64,000 nucleotides of DNA from Aequorivita sp. (GCA_030690315.1 JAUYGY010000051.1:1-64000), one strand, 5' to 3'. Positions 43,010-53,040 are shown, counted from the first letter of the stretch. The notes: generated by a model not told the origin, from the sequence alone. A program made the numbers and translations.

Positions 43010-43738
43010 ATGAAAATTGCACTCCTCGGTTACGGAAAAATGGGCAAGACAATTGAAAAATTGGCCTTGGAAAAAGGCCATTCCGTAGTTTTTAAAAGTA
43101 CAAGCGATTCTTCCGAAGGAAATTTTGATGAGGCTGAGGTTGCTATTGAATTTTCTTCTCCCGAAGCTGCTGTTTTAAACATTTCAAAAGCGCTTGAAGC
43201 TGGAATTCCAATTGTTTCCGGAACAACAGGTTGGCTTGAAAAATACGGTGAAATGGTAAACTTATGTGAAAAACGTAACGGAAGTTTCATCACTGCGTCC
43301 AACTTCAGCATTGGAGTAAACCTTTTTTTCAGTATTAACGAATACGCCGCAAAGTTGATGGCGCCGTGGAAGGAATACAATGTTTCGGTGGAAGAAATCC
43401 ACCACCTTCAAAAAAAAGACGCACCCAGCGGCACCGCAATTACGATCGCCGAAGGCATTTTAAAACACAGCGATAAAAAAGATTGGAAGCTAAAAACTTC
43501 TCACATGTCCGCCGCGGCGGAAGAAAACAGTTTGAATATTACAGCAAAAAGGGAAGAAGACGTAAAGGGAACACATATAGTTTCCTATGATTCAGAAATA
43601 GATACCATTTCGTTTAAGCACGAAGCGCACAGTCGCGAAGGGTTTGCAAAAGGCGCTATTTTGGCTGCGGAATTTTTAAAGGATAAAAAAGGTATTTTTA
43701 CAATGAAGGATGTTTTGGGATTAACGATTGATGATTAA
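43010..43738 (+). CDS. dapB: 4-hydroxy-tetrahydrodipicolinate reductase (DapB)
   Basis: Second dedicated step of the diaminopimelate/lysine pathway; NAD(P)H reduces the dihydrodipicolinate intermediate. 242 residues with the cofactor loop GYGKMGKTIE at 6-15, SGTTGW near 69, and the active-site motif EEIHHLQKKDAPSGTA, with H131, H132, K135 and K136. It is shorter than E. coli DapB (273) but normal for this phylum. It starts 7 bases after the DUF5683 gene. Confidence 0.93.
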   Translation: MKIALLGYGKMGKTIEKLALEKGHSVVFKSTSDSSEGNFDEAEVAIEFSSPEAAVLNISKALEAGIPIVSGTTGWLEKYGEMVNLCEKRNGSFITASNFSIGVNLFFSINEYAAKLMAPWKEYNVSVEEIHHLQKKDAPSGTAITIAEGILKHSDKKDWKLKTSHMSAAAEENSLNITAKREEDVKGTHIVSYDSEIDTISFKHEAHSREGFAKGAILAAEFLKDKKGIFTMKDVLGLTIDD

Positions 43739-43801
43739 CGATTTGCGATTTTAGAATTAAACTTCAATAAAAAATAAATAATAGTAATAGAAAATAAGAA
43801 T

Positions 43802-45361
43802 ATGAGTTGGACAGGTTGGTTTATATTTTTTTTGATAGTTCAGGTAATCCATTTTGCAGGAACTTGGAAATTGTACCAGATAGCAGGTAGAAAAGCTAGG
43901 GAAGCGGCGGTACCGGTTTACAACGCAGTGGTTTTGATGAAAATCATCAACCGCCCGTGGTGGTGGACCATTTTGCTTTTTGTTCCCATTGTAAATTTAA
44001 TTATGTTTCCCGTGGTTTGGGTAGAAACCTTGCGCAGTTTTGGCCGTAATTCCACAACAGATACCCTATTGGGAATTTTCACTTTTGGCCTTTATATTTA
44101 TTATATCAACTACACCCAAAATGTTACCCACCTAAAGGAAAGAAGCTTAAAACCGCGTACTTCAACAGCGGAGTGGGTAAGTTCCATTCTTTTTGCCGTT
44201 GTTGCCGCTACCATAGTGCATACTTATTTTATGCAGCCATTTACAATTCCAACTTCTTCCTTGGAAAAAACGCTTTTGGTTGGCGATTTCCTTTTTGTCA
44301 GTAAATTCCATTACGGAGCTCGCGCGCCTATGACGCCTGTTGCATTCCCAATGGTTCATGACACTATTCCGGTAGTGCATACAAAATCATATCTTTCCGA
44401 ACCACAGATTCCTTATTTCAGATTGCCTGGTTTTCAGGATATAAAGCGAAACGATATTGTGGTTTTTAACTGGCCGGTTGATACCGTTAATGCATTTCAG
44501 CAGTATGGCGACGGAAAGTATTATTATAAACCCATCGATAAAAAATCAAATTACGTTAAGCGTTGCGTTGGCTTGCCGGGTGATTCTTTGGAAGTGCGTG
44601 ACGGCTATGTTTTTATAAACGGGAAAAAGAACGATTTGCCCGATCGTGCAAAAATCCAGTTTTCCTATGATGTGAAAGTAAACGGCACGCTAAATCCTGA
44701 AATGCTTCACAATCGTTACAATATAACAGACCGCTATGGCTTCGAAGGCGATACTTACCGTTTTTCCGCTATTTCTGAAGAGTCTTTGAATATGCTGAAA
44801 AACAATCCAAATGTGGTTGAAATTACACGCCTTCACAGCGAAAAAGGACAATGGGATGAAGGTATTTTCCCCAACAATCAAAACTACCGGTGGAACAATG
44901 ATTTCTTCGGGCCGTTATATATTCCGAAGAAAGGCGCCACGGTTTCCATTACACCCGAATCATTGCCATTTTACAAGCGCCTAATTGAAGTTTATGAAGG
45001 AAGCGAACTTGGAATTAATAATGAAATTACGCAATCTGGAACTGAAGTTTTGCTAAACGGCAAGGCCATTACAGATTACACCTTCAAAATGGACTATTAC
45101 TGGATGATGGGCGATAACCGAAACAACAGTGAAGACGCCCGTACTTGGGGTTTTGTGCCTTTCAATCACGTGGTAGGAAAACCTGTTTTCGTGTGGATGA
45201 GTTGGGATGGTATCAATAAAAAAGTACGTTGGGACCGACTATTCACCACCGTTGGCGGTAGCGGAAAACCAGTTTCTTACTTTATGTATTTTGTGATTGC
45301 AGTAATTGGTTGGTTTGCTTTTGATTTTTACAGAAAGAGAAAGAAAGGGGCTAAAAAGTAA
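43802..45361 (+). CDS. lepB: Signal peptidase I (LepB), long Bacteroidota form
   Basis: 519 residues; removes signal peptides at the outer face of the inner membrane. The N-terminal 115 residues hold extra membrane helices, then the helix before the catalytic domain. The serine is S153 (IPTSSLEKTLL) and the lysine is K253 (NYVKRCVGLPGDSL). Box E is GDNRNNSEDARTWG near 440, and a further helix with a basic tail closes the protein. A 200-residue insertion between the catalytic lysine and box E is usual in Bacteroidota. It ends the parA-parB-DUF5683-dapB-lepB run. Confidence 0.93.
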   Translation: MSWTGWFIFFLIVQVIHFAGTWKLYQIAGRKAREAAVPVYNAVVLMKIINRPWWWTILLFVPIVNLIMFPVVWVETLRSFGRNSTTDTLLGIFTFGLYIYYINYTQNVTHLKERSLKPRTSTAEWVSSILFAVVAATIVHTYFMQPFTIPTSSLEKTLLVGDFLFVSKFHYGARAPMTPVAFPMVHDTIPVVHTKSYLSEPQIPYFRLPGFQDIKRNDIVVFNWPVDTVNAFQQYGDGKYYYKPIDKKSNYVKRCVGLPGDSLEVRDGYVFINGKKNDLPDRAKIQFSYDVKVNGTLNPEMLHNRYNITDRYGFEGDTYRFSAISEESLNMLKNNPNVVEITRLHSEKGQWDEGIFPNNQNYRWNNDFFGPLYIPKKGATVSITPESLPFYKRLIEVYEGSELGINNEITQSGTEVLLNGKAITDYTFKMDYYWMMGDNRNNSEDARTWGFVPFNHVVGKPVFVWMSWDGINKKVRWDRLFTTVGGSGKPVSYFMYFVIAVIGWFAFDFYRKRKKGAKK

Positions 45362-45370
45362 ATAAATTCA

Positions 45371-45419
45371 ACCATGAATACACGAGTATTTTTTAAATAA
45401 TAATTCGTGTATTCGTGGT
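45371..45419. terminator. Inverted repeat between lepB and the sugar dehydrogenase gene
   Basis: The left arm ACCATGAATACACGAGTATT (45371-45390) and the right arm ending CGTGTATTCGTGGT (45419) are near-complements with an AT loop, followed by CTTTTTATT. It can act as a terminator for both converging genes. The right arm contains the 18-bp word also found at 1299-1316. Confidence 0.65.
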
Positions 45420-45423
45420 CTTT

Positions 45424-46542
45424 TTATTGAGGAATTAATCTAAATATTCCCTGTCCTTCCACAGCGATGTAGATTAATCCGTCCGACCCTATTTTTACAT
45501 TTCGAACACGCCCAATATCTTGTGCAATTTTTTCACGATTGGTTACTTTTTCGCCTTCAAGGGTAAGCAATTCCACATAAGAAAACTTCAACGAGCCTAC
45601 CAATAATTTACCTTTCCACTGTGGGTATTTATCACTGGTAACGAACGCCATGCCACAGGGTGCGATTGAGGGCACCCAATAATAAATAGGGGGTTCAATT
45701 CCAGGTTTTGTGGTTTCGTCGGTAATTTTTGTCCCGCTATAGTTCACGCCATAAGTAACAGTCATCCAACCGTAATTTGCTCCTTTTTTTACGATATTTA
45801 TTTCATCGCCACCTTTTGGTCCGTGCTCGTGAATCCAGATTTTTCCCGTTTCGGGATGTTTTGCCATCCCTTGCGGGTTGCGGTTTCCGTAGGTATAAAT
45901 TGCTTTTTTTGAATTCTGTTCGTTATAAAAAGGGTTGTCTGTCGGGATGCTTCCGTCATCATTCAATCTGTAAATTTTTCCACCATCGCGGGTTATGTCT
46001 TGTGGATTTACTTCCCGCTCCCCACGTTCTCCAATTGAAAAATATACAAAACCTTCATTATCAAAGGCAATGCGCGAGCCAAAATGTTGTCCGGCGGTGG
46101 TGTTGGGCGCAGCTTTATATAGGGTTTCAATAATTGTGAGGGAATTACCCTCCAGTTTACATCGCATTAATGCCGTGTGCCCACCTTCGCCGGGGCCTTC
46201 TTCCGATGCATAGGTTATATAAATCCAGCCATTTTCTGAATAGTTGGGGTGCAATTCAATATCCATCAACCCGCCCTGGCCACTGTTGTAAACTTTAGGC
46301 ATGTTAGCTATTTCAGTCTTTTCATTATTTTTAAAATGAATCAATCTGCCGTCTTTTTCTGTAATGAGCATACTTCCATCGGGCAGCCATGTCATTCCCC
46401 ACGGATTATTGAGGTCTTTTACAACTTCTTCAATTTTATAGGATTGTGGTTCCGTTTTTAATGCAACATCGTCTTTCTTTTTCGGCTGGGCACAGGAAAC
46501 GGACAAGCTCAAGAAAAGGAGAATTATGAATTTTATTTTCAT
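45424..46542 (-). CDS. PQQ-dependent sugar dehydrogenase-type lipoprotein
   Basis: 372 residues with a lipobox (SVSC, Cys17). The rest is a six-bladed beta-propeller of the glucose/sorbosone dehydrogenase family: NNPWGMTWLPDGSMLITEKD near residue 45, GGLMDIELHPNY near 90, GQHFGSRIAFD near 150 and YGNRNPQGMAKHPETG near 218, where the NPQG element and the EHGPKGGDEIN turn form the PQQ and calcium site. It would oxidise a sugar in the periplasm or at the outer membrane. The PQQ synthesis genes are not in the window, and PQQ might be supplied from outside. Confidence 0.87.
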   Translation of the reverse strand: MKIKFIILLFLSLSVSCAQPKKKDDVALKTEPQSYKIEEVVKDLNNPWGMTWLPDGSMLITEKDGRLIHFKNNEKTEIANMPKVYNSGQGGLMDIELHPNYSENGWIYITYASEEGPGEGGHTALMRCKLEGNSLTIIETLYKAAPNTTAGQHFGSRIAFDNEGFVYFSIGERGEREVNPQDITRDGGKIYRLNDDGSIPTDNPFYNEQNSKKAIYTYGNRNPQGMAKHPETGKIWIHEHGPKGGDEINIVKKGANYGWMTVTYGVNYSGTKITDETTKPGIEPPIYYWVPSIAPCGMAFVTSDKYPQWKGKLLVGSLKFSYVELLTLEGEKVTNREKIAQDIGRVRNVKIGSDGLIYIAVEGQGIFRLIPQ

Positions 46543-46915
46543 CTGTGTAAAATATTTTTGAAAGTGATTTTTTTGTTTTTTTTGACAATTTTGCTTTCAA
46601 AAAGATACTGAAAATATACCAAAAAAAAGACGTCTTGTGATATTTGTGATTTAAAAAAGAATTCATTCCCACATTAAAAAATTCTTGGGATAAAAATACT
46701 ATCAAATTAAAAAAAATTGTAACTTTTTAAACTCCTCACAAAAAAGCAATCCCCATATTTAATTACCTCATATCTAATTAATTAAAGCTAGGATTGAAAA
46801 TTTTACCTTATTTTTATTATTCCTTTAAGTTGTTGAATTCGAGTGTTGTATGCTTTAATTCGGATTTTGATAAGATAGATTTAATTATTTTTTAAAATAA
46901 CCTAATACCATAAAT
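46543..46915 (+). other. AT-rich gap between the sugar dehydrogenase and the CHAT gene
   Basis: 373 bases, divergent: both neighbouring genes read away from it, so it should hold two promoters. It is strongly AT-rich with long A and T runs. I found no exact TAnnTTTG box on the plus strand, only weak forms such as TAGATTTA (46876-46883). No gene or strong hairpin is visible. Confidence 0.6.
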
Positions 46916-49900
46916 ATGGAGCCAATTAAAAAACTTGTGGTCTATGGCCAAAAGGAAATCAGCGCAGAAGGTACCGTAGTGTATAATTTGGAAAGCAGTA
47001 ATCGCGATGTTTCCAACCAGCATGAAATTCAACTTCAGGAAGACCACAAACTGCAATTGGTGCTTAGCGACGGCACAACGTGGATGTGTGATTCGTCTAC
47101 GCTTCACGAAATTTATCCGGAACTGGATCCGGCATTAAGACCACCCGGCACTCGCGATATGCAGCCCGATGTTTTTGTGCTACCAGAATCGGTTGAGGCG
47201 CCAGCAACCGAAAGGGGAATCGTTGGAAAAATTGCGGTGAAATTACTTAAGGTTTTTGCCAAGAAAGCCGTTGGCGGCGGAGTGATTGCGCTTGCCAAAA
47301 AACTGGAAAACGAACATCTTCAGCATAAAATTGACAAAAGTGTGCTGGCAGCAGATTTTCTAGAAAAAGGAGCGGCTGTATATACTGTTGATAGAGAATT
47401 TAATTTCGGAAAATTTGATGGCAAGCCTTCCAATATGCCGTTCTTTCTTTTTATCCACGGAACCAATTCGGATACTTTTGGAGCTTTTGAAGATTTAAAA
47501 AACAGTACAACTGTTTGGAACAGCCTTCACCAAATGTATGGAAACAATGTAATTGCATTTCAACACAGGACTCTTTCTGAAAGTCCGTTGGAAAATGTAG
47601 TAAAGCTTGCCGAACTGTTGCCCGATAATTCCGTGGTACACTTGCTTACCCATTCCAGGGGAGGAATTGTTGGCGATATTTTGAACAGATACAGCAGCAC
47701 GAACGATGAAGCGTCCATGGGGTTTACGAATGACCACATAGCCCTGCTAGAAAAAGAGGAAGGCAGGGAAAAGGATATCGAAAATATTGAAGCACTCAAT
47801 AAAATATTTAAAAATAAGAAAATCACCGTCGCGAAATTTATTCGGGTGGGTTGCCCAGCGGCGGGAACAAAATTGGCTTCAAAAAGGTTGGACCACATTT
47901 TAAACGTCTTTTATAATTTGATTGGGTTTGTTGGCGGAATGTTTGGCGATATTTTAATGGAACTACTAAAAGCGGCGGTGGAGAGCAAAGATGATGTGAA
48001 TGTGTTACCCGGATTAGAAGCCCAAAGACCTGAATCGCCATTTATAAAAATCTTGAACGATCCTTCCCCCGAAAGGGCAATCGATGGAAAACCATTGGCC
48101 ATAATCTCTGGAAATGGAAGGGTGAGCCTTTCTGGCGAAGGGCTTTTCAATATTCTCGGCAAATTGTTTTATTGGCAACGAAATGATCTCGTTGTAAATA
48201 CAGATTCCATGTATTTGGGAGCAAAGCGCAAGAACAATATTCAATATTTCTTTGATCAGGGCGCAGATGTAAACCACGTTAAATATTTTGAAAACGATAA
48301 AACGCGGGAAGCCATAAAACTGGTACTTGAAACGCCCGAAGGACAACTTATTCCCGGGTTTAAATGTATTCCGCAGGATGAAATTCCGGGAACTGACAGA
48401 GCATTGGTTGAATCTGGTGAACTGTATCCAGATCCAAAACTGCCTTCAGGCAACAGGCCTATTGTTGTAATGATTCCAGGAATTATGGGCTCCAATCTTT
48501 CCCAAAAAGACAAAGAAATCTGGCTGCATTATGGGCGAATTCTTAGCGGCGGACTTATAAATCTGAACTATTCCAATGTAAACAAGATAGTGGCAGATTC
48601 CGTGGTAAAAACTTCATATGGCAAGCTTTACAAATGGCTATCTGCGAAATACGATGTGATTGTTTATCCCTTTGATTGGCGCAAACCCCTACCAGAATGC
48701 GCTATTGAATTCAAAGTAAAAATTCAAAGTCTATTAAAAACGGGACAGCCCATAAAAATTATAGGCCATTCCATGGGCGGACTTTTGGTTCGGGATTTCA
48801 TCATTAATCATGACGATGTTTGGCAAGATTTAAAGGCTTCAAAAGGGTTCAAATTACTTTTTCTTGGTTCGCCATTGGGCGGTTCCTTCCGCATCCCTTC
48901 CGTACTTTTCGGGGAAGATGCAATTATCAAAAAACTGAGCGGCCTGGATTTGTTTCATACGAAAGAAGGCCTGATTAAAATGTTCGCGAAATTTCCCGGA
49001 ATTTTGGCACTACTACCAATTACCACAGATGCTAAGAATGATTTTGCAAAACTGGAAACCTGGGAAAATATGCGCTCTTTCTTCGGAAAACGGGACTGGC
49101 CCTTGCCTTTAAAAGATGATTTAGACTATTTCAAAAATTACCGCGACAATATTCTGAAAAAAAGAGATGCGATTGATTATTCAAATATGGTTTACATAGC
49201 GGGGAAGGATAAAATGACGCCCTGTGGCTATTATTTGGACGAAATTAAACCCAAAAAACAATTGTATTTTCTGTACACCAGCGAAGGTGACCAAAGCGTT
49301 ACCTGGGAATCGGGCATCCCGAAACAACTTATTGAGACAAATGCTGTGTATTATTCTCGAGTTACCCATGGCGCACTTGCCAATGATCCAGACCTGTTCA
49401 ATGCTATTGAGGAAATTTTATCCTCCGGACAAACCAAATTATTGCGAAACACAAAACCACTTTTACGTGGCGAGGAAAAAATATTCAGGGCCGAACCGGA
49501 TATTGATTTCGATCTTTCTGAAAGTGGATTGGAAAAAACCATCTTGGGTCTAGGTACTGAAATTGAACCAATAGGTAGCCAAATTCCGGTTACCATTACC
49601 GTGAGCAATGGCGATCTTCGTTATGCATCGCATCCTGTGATTGCAGGGCATTTTTTAAATGACGGAGTGCTTTATGCTGAAAAAACCATAGATTATTATC
49701 TTAACGGAAGCCTCACTTCAAAACACCGATTGGGGCTTTATCCGGGAGAAATTGGTACCAACGCCATATTCGGAAAAATGGAAGGAAGTGACTTTGAAGG
49801 AGCCATAATTGTGGGCCTTGGAGAGCCCGACCAGCTTACCTCTTTTCAATTTTCAAAATCGGTGGAATCTGGGGTACTTAACTATCTACTCAGCATTCCT

Positions 49901-52393
49901 GCAGATGCATCCCCAAAAAAGGGCATTGGCGTTTCCTCATTGATTGTGGCTACCGGTTATGGCGGTCTTACCGTTGAGGGCTCTATGAAGGCAATTATTG
50001 AAGGTGTTAACCGCGCTAATGAAAAGGTGAAAGCATTGTCCGATTCTGGTTACAAAACCATCCAAAGCATTGAATTTGTTGAAATTTATGCCGACCGTGC
50101 CCTCAACTGCATGTATATTCTGAATAAAATAGCCAATAAAGAAAATTCAACTTACAATATTATTGTTGGAAATAAACGCATCAAAAATTTGATGGGGATT
50201 AGAAAAAGAACGCCTTTAGATACTTCCGAAGATTGGTGGAACCGCATTACAATTAAATACAAAGAAGCCAACGAACTCACCGGAGAGCCTGCAAGTATGA
50301 CGTTTGGTTCTTCCACTAGCGATTCGCGGGAAGAGGAAAACGAACTATACAGCAGCACGCCGTTAATAGATCTTTTTATATCTGAAGTTTCCACCAGCAA
50401 CCAATGGTCCGCCTGTACCGCAAAAACGCTTTTTGAATTATTGATTCCAAATAATTTAAAAGAAAAGCTTAAAAGAAAGGGCAATATTTCGTGGATACTC
50501 GATTCAAAAACTGCCGCCTATCCGTGGGAACTTTTACAGGACAATACCACGAATGCAAAACCGCTTTGCATCAACGCTGGAATGATACGGCAATTATCTA
50601 CTAAGGATTATAGAATAAATATAAAACGCGTTGCAGAAAAGGGAGCATTGGTTATTGCTGACCCCGTTTTAAATGGATTCATTTCCCAATTGCCCGGAGC
50701 AAAAGAAGAAGGAATGTTGGTTAAAGACACTTTGGAAAATGTAGGTTATCCCACCACATCACTTATTGGTACCGATGCGGAAAGCATAGTAAAAAACTTC
50801 TTCTGCAAAGATTACACGATAATCCATTTGGCCGGCCACGGGGTTTTCAATCCAAAATCTCCCAAAAAATCGGGAATGGTAATCGGGAAGGATATTTTTC
50901 TAACCGTATTCGAAATAGAACAAATGCCCGTGGTGCCAGAACTTGTATTCGTAAACTGCTGCCACCTCGGCTACAGCAGTGCGGATGATGAAATGTTATA
51001 TCAAAATAGATATAAACTTGCCGCAAACATTGGTACCCAATTGATTAAAATAGGTGTGAAAGCTGTTATTGCCGCTGGTTGGGCGGTGAACGATGCAGCC
51101 GCACACGATTTTGCCCAAGTTTTTTACAGCAGTATGTTCGCTGGAGAAAATTTTGGAGACGCGGTGAAAAATGCCCGAAATTCAATTTATGAAAAACATC
51201 CCGATAATAATACATGGGGCGCCTATCAATGCTATGGCGATCCATTTTTCAAACTTAAAAATATTTCCGCCAGTAGCGGCAGTTGGTCGCCATCTTACAT
51301 TGTGCCGCAGGAAGCTGAAATAGATTTGGACAATCTTCTCAACCAATTACAAATGGCCACAAGTGCAAATAAAGATCATCTTGCAGATCTGAACACGATT
51401 ATGAAGGCAGTGGAACGGGATGTTTTTAAAACCCCTCAAATTATTGAACGAGTGGCCAAAATCTATCAGGAACTTGCGCTTTATATTGAGGCTTGTGGCA
51501 ATTATGAAGAATTGTTGAAAATGGAAAACGCCGACTTTTCATTTTCCTGTATGGAAAAATACTGCAATACCCGTTCAAAACTATACATACGCGAAATTTT
51601 TGAAAATGCAGCGGCAACACCCGCCAATAAAAATGAAGCCTACAAAAAAACGCAAAGAGTGATTAGCGACCTGCAAGTATTGCTTTTTGCTGGCGAGACA
51701 GCTGAGAGGCTCAATCTACTGGGCAGTACATACAAACGTTTGGGAATGTTGGCACCGGACAATAAAAAGCGAATGGATGCCTATAAAGCTGCAATAGCCC
51801 ATTATGAAATGGCTTATGATAGCAATAACAATTCAAACAAAATCTATTCACTTGCAAACTCCATTGAAATTGCCTGTTTGTTAGTTCTCAATGGTGCAAT
51901 TAAAGACGGTGGTGAGTTTACCGTGGACAAGAAAAAATATAAATTGAGAACGGTAGCAGAAACCCAAGAAATACTTCAGAACCAAAAAAATAAACTCACT
52001 GAGATTAAGGAATATGACAATTTGGAATATTGGGATATGATAGCGGAGCTGAATATTGATCTATGTCTTCTTTTGGTTTTGGAAGATGAAAATATTGATT
52101 CAAAATGGACAGAAATTATCCAAAATTTCAATAAAATTTGGAGCAAAGCCGGATCCGATGCCAAAAAGAATTCGGAACTCGAGCATCTCCAATTTCTTAC
52201 GGATGGACTAAATGCAGCCGTTGGTTTAAAGAATATAGTACCTAGTTTAAAAAAGGATTTGCAATCCAATATCAGTGACTTGAGAACTGCCCTAAGTGCT
52301 ATTCGAAAAAAACTTAAAACACAACCCATTGCCAAACCAAAAACTTCGGAGAAAAAGAAGAATATAAAAAAGAACACAAAAAAGAAACCGTAA
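46916..52393 (+). CDS. Giant CHAT-protease protein with two alpha/beta-hydrolase domains
   Basis: 1825 residues with no signal peptide or membrane helix, so cytoplasmic. Order: a small beta-rich N-terminal domain (1-90); a DUF7379-like alpha/beta-hydrolase (about 150-430) with FIHGTNSD at 179-186 and nucleophile S247 in HSRGG; a second, LCAT/lipase-like hydrolase (about 510-850) with PGIMGS at 521-526, S619 in GHSMGG, and likely D765 and H818; a middle region (885-1100) with VGLGEPDQLTS, which recalls the aminopeptidase M17 macro-like domain (inference); a CHAT caspase-like protease (about 1150-1420) with H1308 in HLAGHG and C1349 in VNCCHLG; a helical, TPR-like region (1440-1790); and a lysine-rich tail. 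CHAT proteins cleave partner proteins on a trigger. No partner gene is adjacent, so sensor and effector may be in one chain. Confidence 0.9.
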   Translation: MEPIKKLVVYGQKEISAEGTVVYNLESSNRDVSNQHEIQLQEDHKLQLVLSDGTTWMCDSSTLHEIYPELDPALRPPGTRDMQPDVFVLPESVEAPATERGIVGKIAVKLLKVFAKKAVGGGVIALAKKLENEHLQHKIDKSVLAADFLEKGAAVYTVDREFNFGKFDGKPSNMPFFLFIHGTNSDTFGAFEDLKNSTTVWNSLHQMYGNNVIAFQHRTLSESPLENVVKLAELLPDNSVVHLLTHSRGGIVGDILNRYSSTNDEASMGFTNDHIALLEKEEGREKDIENIEALNKIFKNKKITVAKFIRVGCPAAGTKLASKRLDHILNVFYNLIGFVGGMFGDILMELLKAAVESKDDVNVLPGLEAQRPESPFIKILNDPSPERAIDGKPLAIISGNGRVSLSGEGLFNILGKLFYWQRNDLVVNTDSMYLGAKRKNNIQYFFDQGADVNHVKYFENDKTREAIKLVLETPEGQLIPGFKCIPQDEIPGTDRALVESGELYPDPKLPSGNRPIVVMIPGIMGSNLSQKDKEIWLHYGRILSGGLINLNYSNVNKIVADSVVKTSYGKLYKWLSAKYDVIVYPFDWRKPLPECAIEFKVKIQSLLKTGQPIKIIGHSMGGLLVRDFIINHDDVWQDLKASKGFKLLFLGSPLGGSFRIPSVLFGEDAIIKKLSGLDLFHTKEGLIKMFAKFPGILALLPITTDAKNDFAKLETWENMRSFFGKRDWPLPLKDDLDYFKNYRDNILKKRDAIDYSNMVYIAGKDKMTPCGYYLDEIKPKKQLYFLYTSEGDQSVTWESGIPKQLIETNAVYYSRVTHGALANDPDLFNAIEEILSSGQTKLLRNTKPLLRGEEKIFRAEPDIDFDLSESGLEKTILGLGTEIEPIGSQIPVTITVSNGDLRYASHPVIAGHFLNDGVLYAEKTIDYYLNGSLTSKHRLGLYPGEIGTNAIFGKMEGSDFEGAIIVGLGEPDQLTSFQFSKSVESGVLNYLLSIPADASPKKGIGVSSLIVATGYGGLTVEGSMKAIIEGVNRANEKVKALSDSGYKTIQSIEFVEIYADRALNCMYILNKIANKENSTYNIIVGNKRIKNLMGIRKRTPLDTSEDWWNRITIKYKEANELTGEPASMTFGSSTSDSREEENELYSSTPLIDLFISEVSTSNQWSACTAKTLFELLIPNNLKEKLKRKGNISWILDSKTAAYPWELLQDNTTNAKPLCINAGMIRQLSTKDYRINIKRVAEKGALVIADPVLNGFISQLPGAKEEGMLVKDTLENVGYPTTSLIGTDAESIVKNFFCKDYTIIHLAGHGVFNPKSPKKSGMVIGKDIFLTVFEIEQMPVVPELVFVNCCHLGYSSADDEMLYQNRYKLAANIGTQLIKIGVKAVIAAGWAVNDAAAHDFAQVFYSSMFAGENFGDAVKNARNSIYEKHPDNNTWGAYQCYGDPFFKLKNISASSGSWSPSYIVPQEAEIDLDNLLNQLQMATSANKDHLADLNTIMKAVERDVFKTPQIIERVAKIYQELALYIEACGNYEELLKMENADFSFSCMEKYCNTRSKLYIREIFENAAATPANKNEAYKKTQRVISDLQVLLFAGETAERLNLLGSTYKRLGMLAPDNKKRMDAYKAAIAHYEMAYDSNNNSNKIYSLANSIEIACLLVLNGAIKDGGEFTVDKKKYKLRTVAETQEILQNQKNKLTEIKEYDNLEYWDMIAELNIDLCLLLVLEDENIDSKWTEIIQNFNKIWSKAGSDAKKNSELEHLQFLTDGLNAAVGLKNIVPSLKKDLQSNISDLRTALSAIRKKLKTQPIAKPKTSEKKKNIKKNTKKKP

Positions 52394-52548
52394 AAATCAT
52401 ATTTTCATCTTCATTCTCACTTTGAACGCAAGCAAAATGCTTTGTGGTTCAAACCATTAATTTCAGTTTCACCCAATCCCATTATTTTACTAAGTTTGGT
52501 AAGGGTGTAATCTTTTCACAAATACTATCTTTATAAAAATTTCTATCC

Positions 52549-53040
52549 ATGGAAGAAAAATTTAAAGCCATTGTGAACGGTACTTTTGAATTCCCGCTGT
52601 TTCGCAAAGACCTCGAAACTATTGATATAGTTTCAGAAAATAAAAATGCCAATGTTGTTTTCAATAATAAATCGCTGGAAGTTGAGATTCTTGAAAATGA
52701 TTTTCGCAACAGAAAATATATTTTAAAGGTCAATGGAAATCGGTATGAAGTTAAAATTGAAAATGCGTTGGACGCCCTTATTTCAGAAATGGGGCTTTCG
52801 CTTGGCAATGCTTCGGTTGAAGACGAAGTGCATGCCCCAATGCCGGGAATTATTTTGGAAGTAAATGTTTCTGAAGGCGATGAAGTAAAAAAAGGCGATT
52901 TCCTTTGCGTTCTCGAAGCCATGAAAATGGAAAATACGCTCACCGCGCCCCGGGATGGTATTGTAAAATCAGTAAACATCGCAAAAGGCGAAACAGTAGA
53001 TAAAGGAAAATTGCTAATTGAATTTCAGAAAAATGATTAA
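52549..53040 (+). CDS. Biotin carboxyl carrier protein of an acyl-CoA carboxylase
   Basis: 163 residues; the last 75 form the biotinyl domain with the acceptor K126 in EAMKMEN and the surrounding HAPMPGIILEVNVSEGDEV. The N-terminal half is a linker/interaction domain. Biotin on this arm shuttles the carboxyl group between the biotin carboxylase (next gene) and the carboxyltransferase (the gene after). The next gene starts inside this one (8-base overlap), so they are coupled. Confidence 0.9.
   Translation: MEEKFKAIVNGTFEFPLFRKDLETIDIVSENKNANVVFNNKSLEVEILENDFRNRKYILKVNGNRYEVKIENALDALISEMGLSLGNASVEDEVHAPMPGIILEVNVSEGDEVKKGDFLCVLEAMKMENTLTAPRDGIVKSVNIAKGETVDKGKLLIEFQKND

Noticed and set aside
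46436..46705. Possible small gene on the minus strand upstream of the sugar dehydrogenase
   Set aside because: It overlaps the dehydrogenase start and is made largely of A/T runs; no motif.
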